Shown: positions 8,356-16,226 of the stretch, in pieces | How the letters are laid out: each line of letters begins with the position of its first letter | Position numbering within the stretch: position 1 is the stretch's first letter | Assembly (NCBI GenBank): GCA_050950645.1 | Contig: JBMNHZ010000015.1 | Location: 1 to 45,525 of the forward strand | Direction: 5' to 3' | Length of the DNA stretch: 45,525 nucleotides | Origin: BRH-c25 sp012519325 | GTDB taxonomy: Bacteria; Bacillota; Clostridia; Lutisporales; Lutisporaceae | The notes under the pieces: generated by a model | What the model was told of the DNA's origin: nothing | Databases searched by the model: none | The model's input: only the letters and a program-made list of their open reading frames with translations | Made by a program: the position numbers and the translations under genes

Positions 8356-8689
8356 AAAAGACATGGTAACGGAGCATTTCGGACATTGCATGAATTTTAA
8401 TATTTATGAAGCGGAGAAAGATCAGATAGTAAAGAGCGAATCTATTTTAAGTCCGGGACATAGGCCCGGCTTTCTTCCCAACTTCCTGAATGATATGGGA
8501 GTCAATGTAGTTATTTCAGGGGGCATGGGGGGCGGAGCAATTGATATTTTCAATGAAAAAGGCATAGAGGTTATTGTTGGCGCAAGGGGTAATGCCAGAG
8601 AAGCTGCGGAAGCATACCTGAAAGGCACATTGAAATCTACCGGTTCTGTTTGCCATGAACATCAGCATCATGATGAATGCGGAATATAG
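8330..8689 (+). CDS. Second NifX-type cofactor biosynthesis domain protein
   Basis: A 119-residue protein of the same Fe-Mo cofactor family as the gene at 5387. It begins MIKIAVASEKDMVTEHFGHC and has the family's glycine-rich GGMGGGAIDIFNEKGIEVI and a His/Cys-rich tail (HEHQHHDECGI) suited to metal binding. The start lies inside the Mrp gene with AATTGGAGG upstream, so translation is probably coupled to Mrp. Two different NifX-like proteins in one operon suggest two cargo-binding partners for the ATPases. Confidence 0.85.
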   Translation: MIKIAVASEKDMVTEHFGHCMNFNIYEAEKDQIVKSESILSPGHRPGFLPNFLNDMGVNVVISGGMGGGAIDIFNEKGIEVIVGARGNAREAAEAYLKGTLKSTGSVCHEHQHHDECGI

Positions 8690-8704
8690 TGGGAGGATTT
8701 GCCT

Positions 8705-9178
8705 ATGACAGCGGCTCTATATACTATTGCGATATTAGCACTTTCGTTCTCACTTCTCAAAAGTAAGGAAAAAACGGTACTTGCTTTGAAGAAGGCATGG
8801 AAGTCCTTTGAAAACATACTGCCCCAGTTTTTATCTATTTTGATTATAATAGGGTTACTTTTGGCAGTCTTAACTCCTGAACAGATCTCAAAATTACTGG
8901 GAAGAGAATCGGGATGGTACGGTGTGCTGATTGCCGCGGCAATAGGTTCTATTACTTTAGTCCCCGGATTTATTGCATTTCCATTGGCGGCAGCATTGTT
9001 AAAAAGCGGTGCCGGTTATATGCAAATCGCAGCTTTTATTTCTGCACTAATGATGGTTGGTATTGTAACGATTCCGGTGGAGATGGAGTACTTTGGGAAA
9101 AAGGCAGCTGCGGTTAGAAATACCGCTGCCTTTGTCTTTTCATTGGTTATAGCTCTGGTTATGGGGGTGGTTATGTGA
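8705..9178 (+). CDS. Half-size permease, first half (ArsP_1/DUF318 type)
   Basis: A 157-residue membrane protein with about four or five hydrophobic segments. It resembles the N-terminal half of DUF318/ArsP_1 permeases, a family that includes organoarsenical exporters. SGWYGVLIAAAIGSITLVPG and FIAFPLAAALLKSGAGY match the conserved core. The start is ATG 8705 with GGGAGG eight bases upstream. A TTG at 8699 is too close to that site. It overlaps the following half-permease by four bases (GTGA), so the two subunits should be made together and pair in the membrane. The transported ion or metal is not evident. Confidence 0.8.
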   Translation: MTAALYTIAILALSFSLLKSKEKTVLALKKAWKSFENILPQFLSILIIIGLLLAVLTPEQISKLLGRESGWYGVLIAAAIGSITLVPGFIAFPLAAALLKSGAGYMQIAAFISALMMVGIVTIPVEMEYFGKKAAAVRNTAAFVFSLVIALVMGVVM

Positions 9179-9702
9179 AGGTTAAAAGATATAGAGTATT
9201 TATTTTGCTTGTTGCACTTAATATAGCCATATTCCTTTTCTCCCCGACGGTAGGTGCCAAGTCATTACAGCTGACATGGAAGAATTTGCTTGAAATGGCG
9301 TCAATATTGCCTCCGGTTTTTATTCTGCTTGGATTGCTGGATGTTTGGGTGAAGCGTGAAACCATGGTTAAGTATATGGGCGACGGTTCGGGTATAACTG
9401 GTGTGCTGCTGGCATTCTTTCTGGGCTCTGCAGCTGCAGGCCCACTGTATGCCGCCTTTCCAGTTGCCGGTGTGCTGCTGAAAAAGGGAAGCAAATTGTC
9501 AAATGTATTTATCATGCTGGGAGCCTGGTCAACCACGAAGATACCCTTGATATTATTTGAAGCCTCTTCCCTTGGCTTGAAATTTATGCTTGTAAGGTTG
9601 GCTATGGATCTGATAGGAATAGTAGTTATTGCTTATTTAACCCAAAGAATGTTATCAAAGGAGGAAATAGAGTCAATATATCAAAATGCATCAGGCCGGT
9701 AG
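9175..9702 (+). CDS. Half-size permease, second half (ArsP_1/DUF318 type)
   Basis: A 175-residue membrane protein starting at GTG 9175 inside the stop of the previous gene. SGITGVLLAFFLGSAAAGPL and YAAFPVAGVLLKKGSKLSN line up with the matching stretch of the first half, so the two genes are paralogous repeats of one module. Together they give roughly the length of one full permease of the family. Being last in the Fe-S/NifX operon suggests export or uptake of the metal or ligand handled by that system. Confidence 0.8.
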   Translation: MKVKRYRVFILLVALNIAIFLFSPTVGAKSLQLTWKNLLEMASILPPVFILLGLLDVWVKRETMVKYMGDGSGITGVLLAFFLGSAAAGPLYAAFPVAGVLLKKGSKLSNVFIMLGAWSTTKIPLILFEASSLGLKFMLVRLAMDLIGIVVIAYLTQRMLSKEEIESIYQNASGR

Positions 9703-9720
9703 CCTGAGGTATATTAAGGA

Positions 9721-9750
9721 TTGACTGCATATATGCAGATATAATAGAAT
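9721..9750 (+). promoter_or_regulatory. Possible fni promoter with palindrome over the -35 box
   Basis: TTGACT (9721-9726) and TAGAAT (9745-9750) are 18 bases apart. The perfect 14-base palindrome CTGCATATATGCAG (9725-9738) starts within the -35 box. A better -10 box (TATAAT, 9740-9745) is too close to this -35, so the exact promoter is uncertain. The palindrome resembles but differs from TGACATATGTCA upstream. Confidence 0.45.
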
Positions 9751-9785
9751 ACGTATAATAATATTAAATAATTGGCAGTAATGTT

Positions 9786-10835
9786 ATGGGGGTGGTTCAA
9801 ACGGAAGACAGGAAAGCGGCTCGTATGAAGCGAAAGGATGAACATTTGAAATATTTTCTTATGAGCAGACCTTCAAGAAGCAACGGCTTCACGGATGTGG
9901 TCCTGCAGAACAATTCCCTTCCTGATGCCGACTTTGATGAAATAAGTACAGAGTATGTATTCCTGAACAAGTACATTGATTGCCCTCTTATGATTAATGC
10001 AATGACCGGGGGAACAGAGTACTCCGGCGATATAAACAGGGAGCTGGCAAGGCTTGCGGTGAAATTTAACATTCCGATTGCCGTTGGTTCACAGACGGTA
10101 GCTTTTGACAATCCGGAGGCGGCTGATACATTTAAGCGTGTAAGGGATATAAACAGGGATGGAATTGTTATCGCCAATTTGAGCGCAAATTCGGATATAG
10201 ATGATGCTTATAAAGCAATAGATATGATTGACGCGGATGCGGTACAGCTTCATCTCAATGCCGTCCAGGAAATGTGCATGGCGGAAGGAGACAGAAGCTT
10301 CAGGGGCGTACTGGATAATATCAAGGAAATTGCAGCATTGGCTGGGGTTCCGGTAATAGTCAAAGAAACAGGCTTCGGAATGTCCTTTGAAACCGCCGGA
10401 AAGCTTTACGCGGCAGGGGTAAGATATATAGATATCGGCGGCAAAGGGGGAACCAACTTTGTGAGCATTGAGAGCCTGCGAAACAGTGAAAGGAACTGCT
10501 CCTTCCTGGAGGATTGGGGCATACCCACTGCCCTGAGCCTTCTGGAATGTAGAAAAGCCAGCAGTGATATGTTCATAATCTGCTCCGGAGGCATTTCAAA
10601 AGCGGAAGAGGTAATCAAGGCTCTTTGCATGGATGCGGATATGGCGGCAATAGGGGGAGCCATACTGCGAATATTGCTGGAGCAAGGCTGCGATGCAGCA
10701 GAAAAGTATTTGGAAGAACTCATATACGAAATCAAAGTTCTTATGCTGTTATTAGGAGCCAGGGATGTATCAGACCTGAAAAATGTGCAGTATCTGCTGA
10801 AAGGAGAGATTAGGGAACTAGCGCTTTCCCTCTAA
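9786..10835 (+). CDS. fni: Type 2 isopentenyl-diphosphate delta-isomerase
   Basis: An FMN-dependent enzyme that interconverts isopentenyl and dimethylallyl diphosphate. Diagnostic features are RKDEHLKY near the N-terminus, LMINAMTGGT, AVGSQTVAF, a conserved Gln in VQLHLNAVQEM, VIVKETGFGMS, IDIGGKGGTNF and the FMN phosphate loop around CSGGI. Length is 349 residues, normal. The start is uncertain: ATG 9786 has no clear ribosome site, and ATG 9825 (MKRKDEHLKYF) would still keep all conserved residues. Its last 18 bases overlap the end of the convergent LysR gene. Confidence 0.92.
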   Translation: MGVVQTEDRKAARMKRKDEHLKYFLMSRPSRSNGFTDVVLQNNSLPDADFDEISTEYVFLNKYIDCPLMINAMTGGTEYSGDINRELARLAVKFNIPIAVGSQTVAFDNPEAADTFKRVRDINRDGIVIANLSANSDIDDAYKAIDMIDADAVQLHLNAVQEMCMAEGDRSFRGVLDNIKEIAALAGVPVIVKETGFGMSFETAGKLYAAGVRYIDIGGKGGTNFVSIESLRNSERNCSFLEDWGIPTALSLLECRKASSDMFIICSGGISKAEEVIKALCMDADMAAIGGAILRILLEQGCDAAEKYLEELIYEIKVLMLLLGARDVSDLKNVQYLLKGEIRELALSL

Positions 10836-11711
10836 AAGCTCTATGAATTTGGATGCCGCAACAGTCAGCGGAATATTTGCATGTACGATGAATCCCAGAT
10901 ATCTATCGGGGATTTCTTCTTTTATATCTATTATAAATACATCATCCTTTGTGAGACCCGCCCTGACACATTCCTCCGGCACAAATGCTATTCCAAGCCC
11001 GATTTTGGCCATTTCCATCAGTATATCCACACTTCCCAGCTCAATTTCCGGCTTTATTGATACCTCATACTTTGCCATCAGGCTGTCAAAGAACTCTCTG
11101 GTCGTAGAGTTTTTTTCCAATACAATGAGGGGGTATTTCTCCAGCTCCTTCAGGGACACCTTCCTGCCCTTCAGTCCCTTGAAATTCCTGTTTGCTATGA
11201 ACACATCCCTGACTTTTTTGGTGTTTTTTACGATAATATTGCCGTAATTGAGTTTTTCGGGAATATTTATTACCCCCAGATCCACACTCCCTTTTCTCAA
11301 AAGCTCTATGCACTTGGGAGAGGTTCTGTTTGTCAAATGAATCTTAATATTGGGATAAGCAATGTTGAAGCTTTTTATAAAGGGCATAAGATAATACTTG
11401 CAGATAGTATCACTGGCTCCTATCCTAATTTCACCCTGGGCAAGGGAATTCCTTTCCTCAAGTATCCTTTCCCCGGATTTAATAAAATTAAAGGCCTGCT
11501 CAATATGGCGGTATAAAATTTCCCCTTCTCTCGTATGCTTTACCCTTTTGGTATTCCTGAAAAAAAGCTTGCATTTGAGTTTTTCCTCCAGAAGCTTTAT
11601 GGACTGGCTTACCGCCGACTGAGTAATGAAAAGCTCTGCCGCGGCTTCGGAAAAGCTGAGGGATTTTGACACATAATAAAAAACCTTATAAAGCTCAAAA
11701 TTAATATCCAT
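10818..11711 (-). CDS. LysR-family transcriptional regulator
   Basis: A 297-residue regulator with an N-terminal winged helix-turn-helix (about residues 18-37, SFSEAAAELFITQSAVSQSI) and a substrate-binding-like effector domain from about residue 90 (GEIRIGASDTICKYYLMPF). AAGAAGGG stands upstream of ATG 11711. It is transcribed divergently from purL, with an AT-rich inverted repeat in the shared upstream region, so autoregulation and possibly control of purL are plausible. The effector is not evident. Confidence 0.9.
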   Translation of the reverse strand: MDINFELYKVFYYVSKSLSFSEAAAELFITQSAVSQSIKLLEEKLKCKLFFRNTKRVKHTREGEILYRHIEQAFNFIKSGERILEERNSLAQGEIRIGASDTICKYYLMPFIKSFNIAYPNIKIHLTNRTSPKCIELLRKGSVDLGVINIPEKLNYGNIIVKNTKKVRDVFIANRNFKGLKGRKVSLKELEKYPLIVLEKNSTTREFFDSLMAKYEVSIKPEIELGSVDILMEMAKIGLGIAFVPEECVRAGLTKDDVFIIDIKEEIPDRYLGFIVHANIPLTVAASKFIELLEGKR

Positions 11712-11735
11712 ATATAAGCCCTTCTTATCATTGAT

Positions 11736-11760
11736 ATTAAAAATATTAATTATTTTTAAT
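11736..11760. promoter_or_regulatory. Inverted repeat between lysR and purL, candidate LysR operator
   Basis: ATTAAAAATA (11736-11745) and TATTTTTAAT (11751-11760) form a perfect 10-bp inverted repeat with a 5-base spacer. It lies 25-49 bases upstream of the lysR start codon and contains T-N11-A spacing, the usual LysR-type binding pattern. AT-richness makes chance occurrence possible. Confidence 0.5.
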
Positions 11761-11867
11761 AATTTTACTATGATAATATTTAGTTGTAAAGTAGGAATTT
11801 GAATAATCTGCCCTATGAATAACGGTGCAGGGTTGAAAAGATATTAGTATTAATGGGGTGAAGTGGT

Positions 11868-14800
11868 ATGAATGGCAAGGTAAGAAGGATATTTGTAGAG
11901 AAAAAGGATGATTATGCCGTTTCCGCAAGGGATCTGTTCAATGATATCAGGGAAAACCTGGGAATAAGGAATCTGAAAAAGCTTAGAATAGTTAACCGGT
12001 ATGATATTTCCGGAATCACAGACAGCGAATACAATTCGGCTAAAAATACAATCTTTTCGGAGCCTCCGGTGGATATTACCTATGATGAAGAAATTGAAAC
12101 AGGCAGAAATGACAGGTTATTTGCAATTGAGTATCTTCCGGGGCAATTCGACCAGAGGGCGGACTCTGCCGCCCAGTGCCTCCAGATACTGACCCGTAAG
12201 GAAAGGCCCAAGGTAATGACTGCAAAGCTAATTATACTTTCAGGAGAGATTTCCGATGAGGAATTTGAAAAAATCAAAAATTACTGCATTAATCCTCTTG
12301 AATTAAGGGAAGCCAGCCTGGATAAGCCGGAAAGCCTGGAGGTTGCTTATCCGGAACCGGAGAATATAAAAGAAGTCAAAGCCTTTATTAATATGGATGA
12401 AGCCGAGCTTGCAAGTCTTATGGAAGTTATGGGCTTTGCAATGAGTTTTGAAGACTTGAAGTTTTGCCAGGAATACTTCAAAACATCCGAAAAAAGAAAT
12501 CCTACCGTAACGGAGTTGAGAGTAATTGACACATACTGGTCGGATCACTGCAGGCATACTACCTTCAATACATCAATAGAAAAGATTGAAATAGAGAAGA
12601 GTAAACATACAAGGGCGATTGAAAAAGCCCTGTTAAAATATATGGAAGCAAGAACCTTCGTGTATGGAGAGTCCGAGAGGGATATCAGCCTTATGGATAT
12701 GGCAGTAATGGGCATGAAGGAAATGAGGAAAAAAGGGCTTCTTGACGATATGGAGGTTTCCGACGAGATAAATGCCTGCAGTATTGTTGTTAAGGCGGAT
12801 ATAGACGGAAGACAGGAGGAATGGCTTGTGATGTTCAAGAATGAAACTCACAACCATCCCACTGAAATAGAACCCTTTGGAGGAGCGGCAACCTGTCTCG
12901 GAGGAGCAATAAGGGATCCCCTGTCAGGAAGGTCCTATGTATATGGCGCCATGAGGGTAACAGGAAGCGCAGACCCCAGGAGAAGCATAGAAGATACGCT
13001 GCCCGGAAAGCTTCCCCAGAGAAAGATCACTACGGAGGCGGCTGAAGGCTACAGTTCTTACGGCAATCAGGTAGGTGTTGCCACAGGACAGATTGCAGAG
13101 GTTTATGACGAAGACTTTGTGGCAAAAAGAATGGAAGTAGGTGCTGTCATTGGTGCGGCACCTAAAAGCAATGTCATCAGGAAAAAACCTTCAGAAGGTG
13201 ATGTAATAGTGCTCCTGGGTGGAAGGACGGGAAGGGACGGCTGCGGTGGGGCAACAAGTTCATCGAAGGAGCATACCGAGGAGTCGATTCAAAGCTGTGG
13301 AGCGGAAGTGCAAAAAGGTAATGCCCCCATCGAAAGAATGATTCAAAGGCTGTTCAGAGACCCCAGGGTCAGCAGAATGATAAAAAAGTGCAATGATTTC
13401 GGTGCCGGCGGTGTATCGGTAGCAATCGGAGAGTTGGCCGACGGGCTTTTCATAGACCTTGACTCTGTTCCCAAGAAATATGAGGGTTTGGACGGAACCG
13501 AGCTGGCCATATCGGAATCCCAGGAAAGGATGGCTGTTCTTATATCGTCTGAGGATGCGAAAAGCTTCATAAACCATGCTGCCGCTGAAAACCTTGAGGC
13601 AGTGGTTGTGGCTAAGGTTACCGGGGACAACAGGCTTCGTATGCAGTGGCGGGGACAGATAATTGTTGATATAAGCCGTGACTTTTTGAATACAAACGGT
13701 GTCAGACAGAGTGCACAGGTACTGGTCAAGGCTCCGGACCCGGAGAGCTACTTCAGTAAGCAGCAGGCTTGGGAAAAGAACAGGAAGGATTTGAAGGGCC
13801 AATGGCTTGAGAACCTTAAAGATCTCAATGTATGCAGTCAAAAGGGGCTTGTTGAAAGGTTTGACAGTACCATAGGTGCGGGAACAATACTGATGCCCTT
13901 CGGAGGAATATATCAGGAGACCCCTTCGGAAGGACTGGCAATGAAGCTGCCGGTACTTTCCGGAGAAACAAATACGGCAACCGTAATGACTTATGGCTAT
14001 AATCCCAAGCTGGCAAAATGGAGTCCCTTCCATGGAGCAGTATATGCAGTTGTAGAGTCGGTTGCAAAGGCTGCAGCCCTTGGAGTGGATTACGGCAAAA
14101 TAAGACTTACACTTCAGGAATATTTTGAAAAGCTGGGGAAGGACCCCGAGAAGTGGGGAAAGCCTACCGGTGCGCTACTTGGAGCCTTCTATGCCCAAAT
14201 AATGCTGGAAGTACCTGCTATAGGCGGTAAAGACAGTATGTCCGGTACCTTCAAGGATCTTAACGTGCCTCCCACACTGGTTGCTTTTGCAGTTGGCACG
14301 GCGGAGGCCGGAAAGGTAATATCACAGGAATTCAAAAAGGCAGGAAGCAGGGTAATACTTTTAAGGGCTGGAAGAGATGAGGAGGAACTGCCGGATTTTA
14401 CAAGACTTCACAAGATTTTTTCAAAAGTCCATGAATTAATACAGAAGGACCTGCTGCTTTCATCAGGAACAATAAAAATTGGCGGAATTGCAGCAGCTGT
14501 CAGCAAAATGTCCTTCGGCAACAGGCTGGGCTTTACCTTTGAAAAGGGTTATGAGGAAAAAAATCTGTTTACTCCCGAATACGGCTCGATTATTCTGGAA
14601 CTGGATCATTCCTGCGATTTGGATGGGTTGTTCGGAGACATGGATTATGAAATTGTAGGTCGTACTGAAAACACCGGATGTATAAGCATTAACGGAATAC
14701 GGATTGAGCTTGAAACAGCACTTGAAGCGTGGAAAGCTCCTTTGGAGGGGATATTCCCAACCCGCTCGGAGGATATGTATGACAAGCCGCAGAATATATA

Positions 14801-15584
14801 CTATAATAGTAAAAATATTGTCAGATCCTCTGTTAAATTTGCACAGCCAAGGGTATTCATACCGGTATTTCCCGGGACAAATTGCGAGTACGATACTGCA
14901 AGAGCATTTGAAAAAGCCGGCGGCAGGCCTTCATATTTCGTATTCCGAAATATCAGCCCTTCAGATATAGAGGCTTCCATAAAAGAAATGGTAAAATTAA
15001 TTGGCAGTTCTCAGATAATTGCACTGCCGGGAGGTTCGGGTAAATTCATAGCGACAGTGTTCAGAAACCCCCTGGTCAAGGAGGCAGTAATGAAGTTCCT
15101 GCAGGAGAAGGACGGCCTTATGCTGGGAATCTGCAACGGTTTCCAGATGCTCATTAAGCTTGGACTTCTGCCCTACGGCGAAATCAGGGATATGGACGAA
15201 AACTCACCCACTCTGACCTTTAATAAAATTGGACGGCATGTATCCTGTATGGTAAGAACAAAGGTGGTATCTTCATTGTCACCGTGGCTCAGCAAGTCCA
15301 GGGTAGGAGATATTCACACCGTAGCGATATCCCATGGTGAAGGAAGGTTTGCTGCAAGCAGGGAGATGATGGACCAGCTTATAAAAAACGGCCAGGTTGC
15401 TACACAATATGTGGACTTCAATCCAAACGGCTCCGTAGAAGCTGTAGAAGGAATAACGAGCCCTGATGGAAAGATTTTCGGCAAGATGGGCCATTCGGAA
15501 AGGACCGGTTCCTATATTTGCAAAAATGTGCCCGGAGATAAGGAACAGCTGATATTCAAGGCAGGAGTGGAGTATTTCAGCTGA
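11868..15584 (+). CDS. purL: Phosphoribosylformylglycinamidine synthase, single-chain large form
   Basis: A 1238-residue enzyme of purine synthesis that converts FGAR and glutamine to FGAM using ATP. Order: N-terminal PurS-like region, linker with TVTELRVIDTYWSDHCRHTT (about 210-230), two PurM-like ATP-binding halves (FKNETHNHPTEIEPFGGAAT; SGETNTATVMTYGYNP), and a C-terminal class I glutaminase (RVFIPVFPGTNCEYDTARAF, nucleophile Cys in LGICNGFQM, then MGHSERTGSY). This is the fused form rather than separate PurS/PurQ/PurL. ATG 11868 has GGGGTGA upstream. First gene of the pur cluster. I see no guanine riboswitch upstream. Confidence 0.95.
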   Translation: MNGKVRRIFVEKKDDYAVSARDLFNDIRENLGIRNLKKLRIVNRYDISGITDSEYNSAKNTIFSEPPVDITYDEEIETGRNDRLFAIEYLPGQFDQRADSAAQCLQILTRKERPKVMTAKLIILSGEISDEEFEKIKNYCINPLELREASLDKPESLEVAYPEPENIKEVKAFINMDEAELASLMEVMGFAMSFEDLKFCQEYFKTSEKRNPTVTELRVIDTYWSDHCRHTTFNTSIEKIEIEKSKHTRAIEKALLKYMEARTFVYGESERDISLMDMAVMGMKEMRKKGLLDDMEVSDEINACSIVVKADIDGRQEEWLVMFKNETHNHPTEIEPFGGAATCLGGAIRDPLSGRSYVYGAMRVTGSADPRRSIEDTLPGKLPQRKITTEAAEGYSSYGNQVGVATGQIAEVYDEDFVAKRMEVGAVIGAAPKSNVIRKKPSEGDVIVLLGGRTGRDGCGGATSSSKEHTEESIQSCGAEVQKGNAPIERMIQRLFRDPRVSRMIKKCNDFGAGGVSVAIGELADGLFIDLDSVPKKYEGLDGTELAISESQERMAVLISSEDAKSFINHAAAENLEAVVVAKVTGDNRLRMQWRGQIIVDISRDFLNTNGVRQSAQVLVKAPDPESYFSKQQAWEKNRKDLKGQWLENLKDLNVCSQKGLVERFDSTIGAGTILMPFGGIYQETPSEGLAMKLPVLSGETNTATVMTYGYNPKLAKWSPFHGAVYAVVESVAKAAALGVDYGKIRLTLQEYFEKLGKDPEKWGKPTGALLGAFYAQIMLEVPAIGGKDSMSGTFKDLNVPPTLVAFAVGTAEAGKVISQEFKKAGSRVILLRAGRDEEELPDFTRLHKIFSKVHELIQKDLLLSSGTIKIGGIAAAVSKMSFGNRLGFTFEKGYEEKNLFTPEYGSIILELDHSCDLDGLFGDMDYEIVGRTENTGCISINGIRIELETALEAWKAPLEGIFPTRSEDMYDKPQNIYYNSKNIVRSSVKFAQPRVFIPVFPGTNCEYDTARAFEKAGGRPSYFVFRNISPSDIEASIKEMVKLIGSSQIIALPGGSGKFIATVFRNPLVKEAVMKFLQEKDGLMLGICNGFQMLIKLGLLPYGEIRDMDENSPTLTFNKIGRHVSCMVRTKVVSSLSPWLSKSRVGDIHTVAISHGEGRFAASREMMDQLIKNGQVATQYVDFNPNGSVEAVEGITSPDGKIFGKMGHSERTGSYICKNVPGDKEQLIFKAGVEYFS

Positions 15585-15618
15585 TTATATAGATAAAGCA
15601 AGGAAAGGAGGGATGCTT

Positions 15619-16122
15619 GTGTCTTCAGACAAACCAAAAGCTGCGGTCATAATGGGCAGTGATTCGGATCTGCCTGTTGTACGGAAGACTATTGAGGTTT
15701 TAAAGGCTTTTGAAATTGACTTTGAGGTTAATGTAATATCTGCACACAGGACGCCCGACAGGGCGGCAGATTATGCAAAAAACGCGGAAGAGAAAGGCTT
15801 TGAAGTTATTATTGCTGCGGCAGGGAAGGCGGCTCATCTTCCCGGAGTTTTGGCTGCATTCACAACACTTCCGGTTATAGGGGTACCCATAAAATCATCA
15901 ACCCTGGACGGCTTGGATTCCCTTTTATCAATTGTGCAGATGCCTTCAGGAATACCTGTGGCTACTGTTGCGGTTGACGGTGCAGAGAATGCGGGGCTTC
16001 TGGCGGTTCAGATACTATCGGTTAAGTATGGCTATTTAAGGGATAAGCTTAAGGCATACAAGGAAAGCATGAAAGAAGCTGTAATAGAAAAGGATAAGAG
16101 TGTAAGGAAAGAGGTTTTCTGA
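15619..16122 (+). CDS. purE: N5-carboxyaminoimidazole ribonucleotide mutase
   Basis: A class I PurE of about 167 residues, which moves the carboxyl group of N5-CAIR to give CAIR. Signatures are VIMGSDSDLPV, VISAHRTPDRAADYA, IAAAGKAAHLPGVLA and GVPIKSSTLDGLDSLLSIVQ. I prefer the GTG at 15619, which has GGAGGG six bases upstream. An ATG at 15613 abuts that site directly and would add only two residues, though a weaker AAGGA could serve it. No purK is seen nearby. The stop overlaps a possible small ORF (16122-16226). Confidence 0.93.
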   Translation: MSSDKPKAAVIMGSDSDLPVVRKTIEVLKAFEIDFEVNVISAHRTPDRAADYAKNAEEKGFEVIIAAAGKAAHLPGVLAAFTTLPVIGVPIKSSTLDGLDSLLSIVQMPSGIPVATVAVDGAENAGLLAVQILSVKYGYLRDKLKAYKESMKEAVIEKDKSVRKEVF

Positions 16123-16226
16123 TGAAAAGGTTGGATACTCATCAGGTTGAGAAAATAAGTGACAGTGAAGCATTAGTCAAAAAGGAGAAAAGCTATGTAC
16201 AACGATATTTTGGTAAAAGGGGATAA
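16122..16226 (+). CDS. Possible 34-codon ORF between purE and purF
   Basis: An ATG overlaps the purE stop (TGATG) and opens a 34-codon frame rich in Lys and Glu (begins MKRLDTHQVEKISDSEAL). It runs past the purF start codon at 16195 and ends inside purF in another frame. The coupling geometry is suggestive of a translated spacer peptide, but there is no recognisable domain and no separate ribosome site. It may be chance. Confidence 0.2.
   Translation: MKRLDTHQVEKISDSEALVKKEKSYVQRYFGKRG

Noticed and set aside
5387..8689. A nitrogen-fixation (nif) cluster
   Set aside because: NifX-like and Fe-S ATPase genes are present, but no nifH, nifD, nifK, nifE, nifN or radical-SAM nifB is seen, so FeMo-co synthesis is not supported.
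9691..9707. Terminator after the permease genes
   Set aside because: TCAGGC/GCCTGA forms a short hairpin across the stop codon, but no T tract follows.
11762..11867. Guanine riboswitch before purL
   Set aside because: I looked for the conserved purine-riboswitch core and its paired loops and did not find them; only a 4-bp CCCT/AGGG pairing is visible.
13260..14033. Long minus-strand open frame inside purL
   Set aside because: It lies wholly within conserved purL coding sequence and its product shows no recognisable features.
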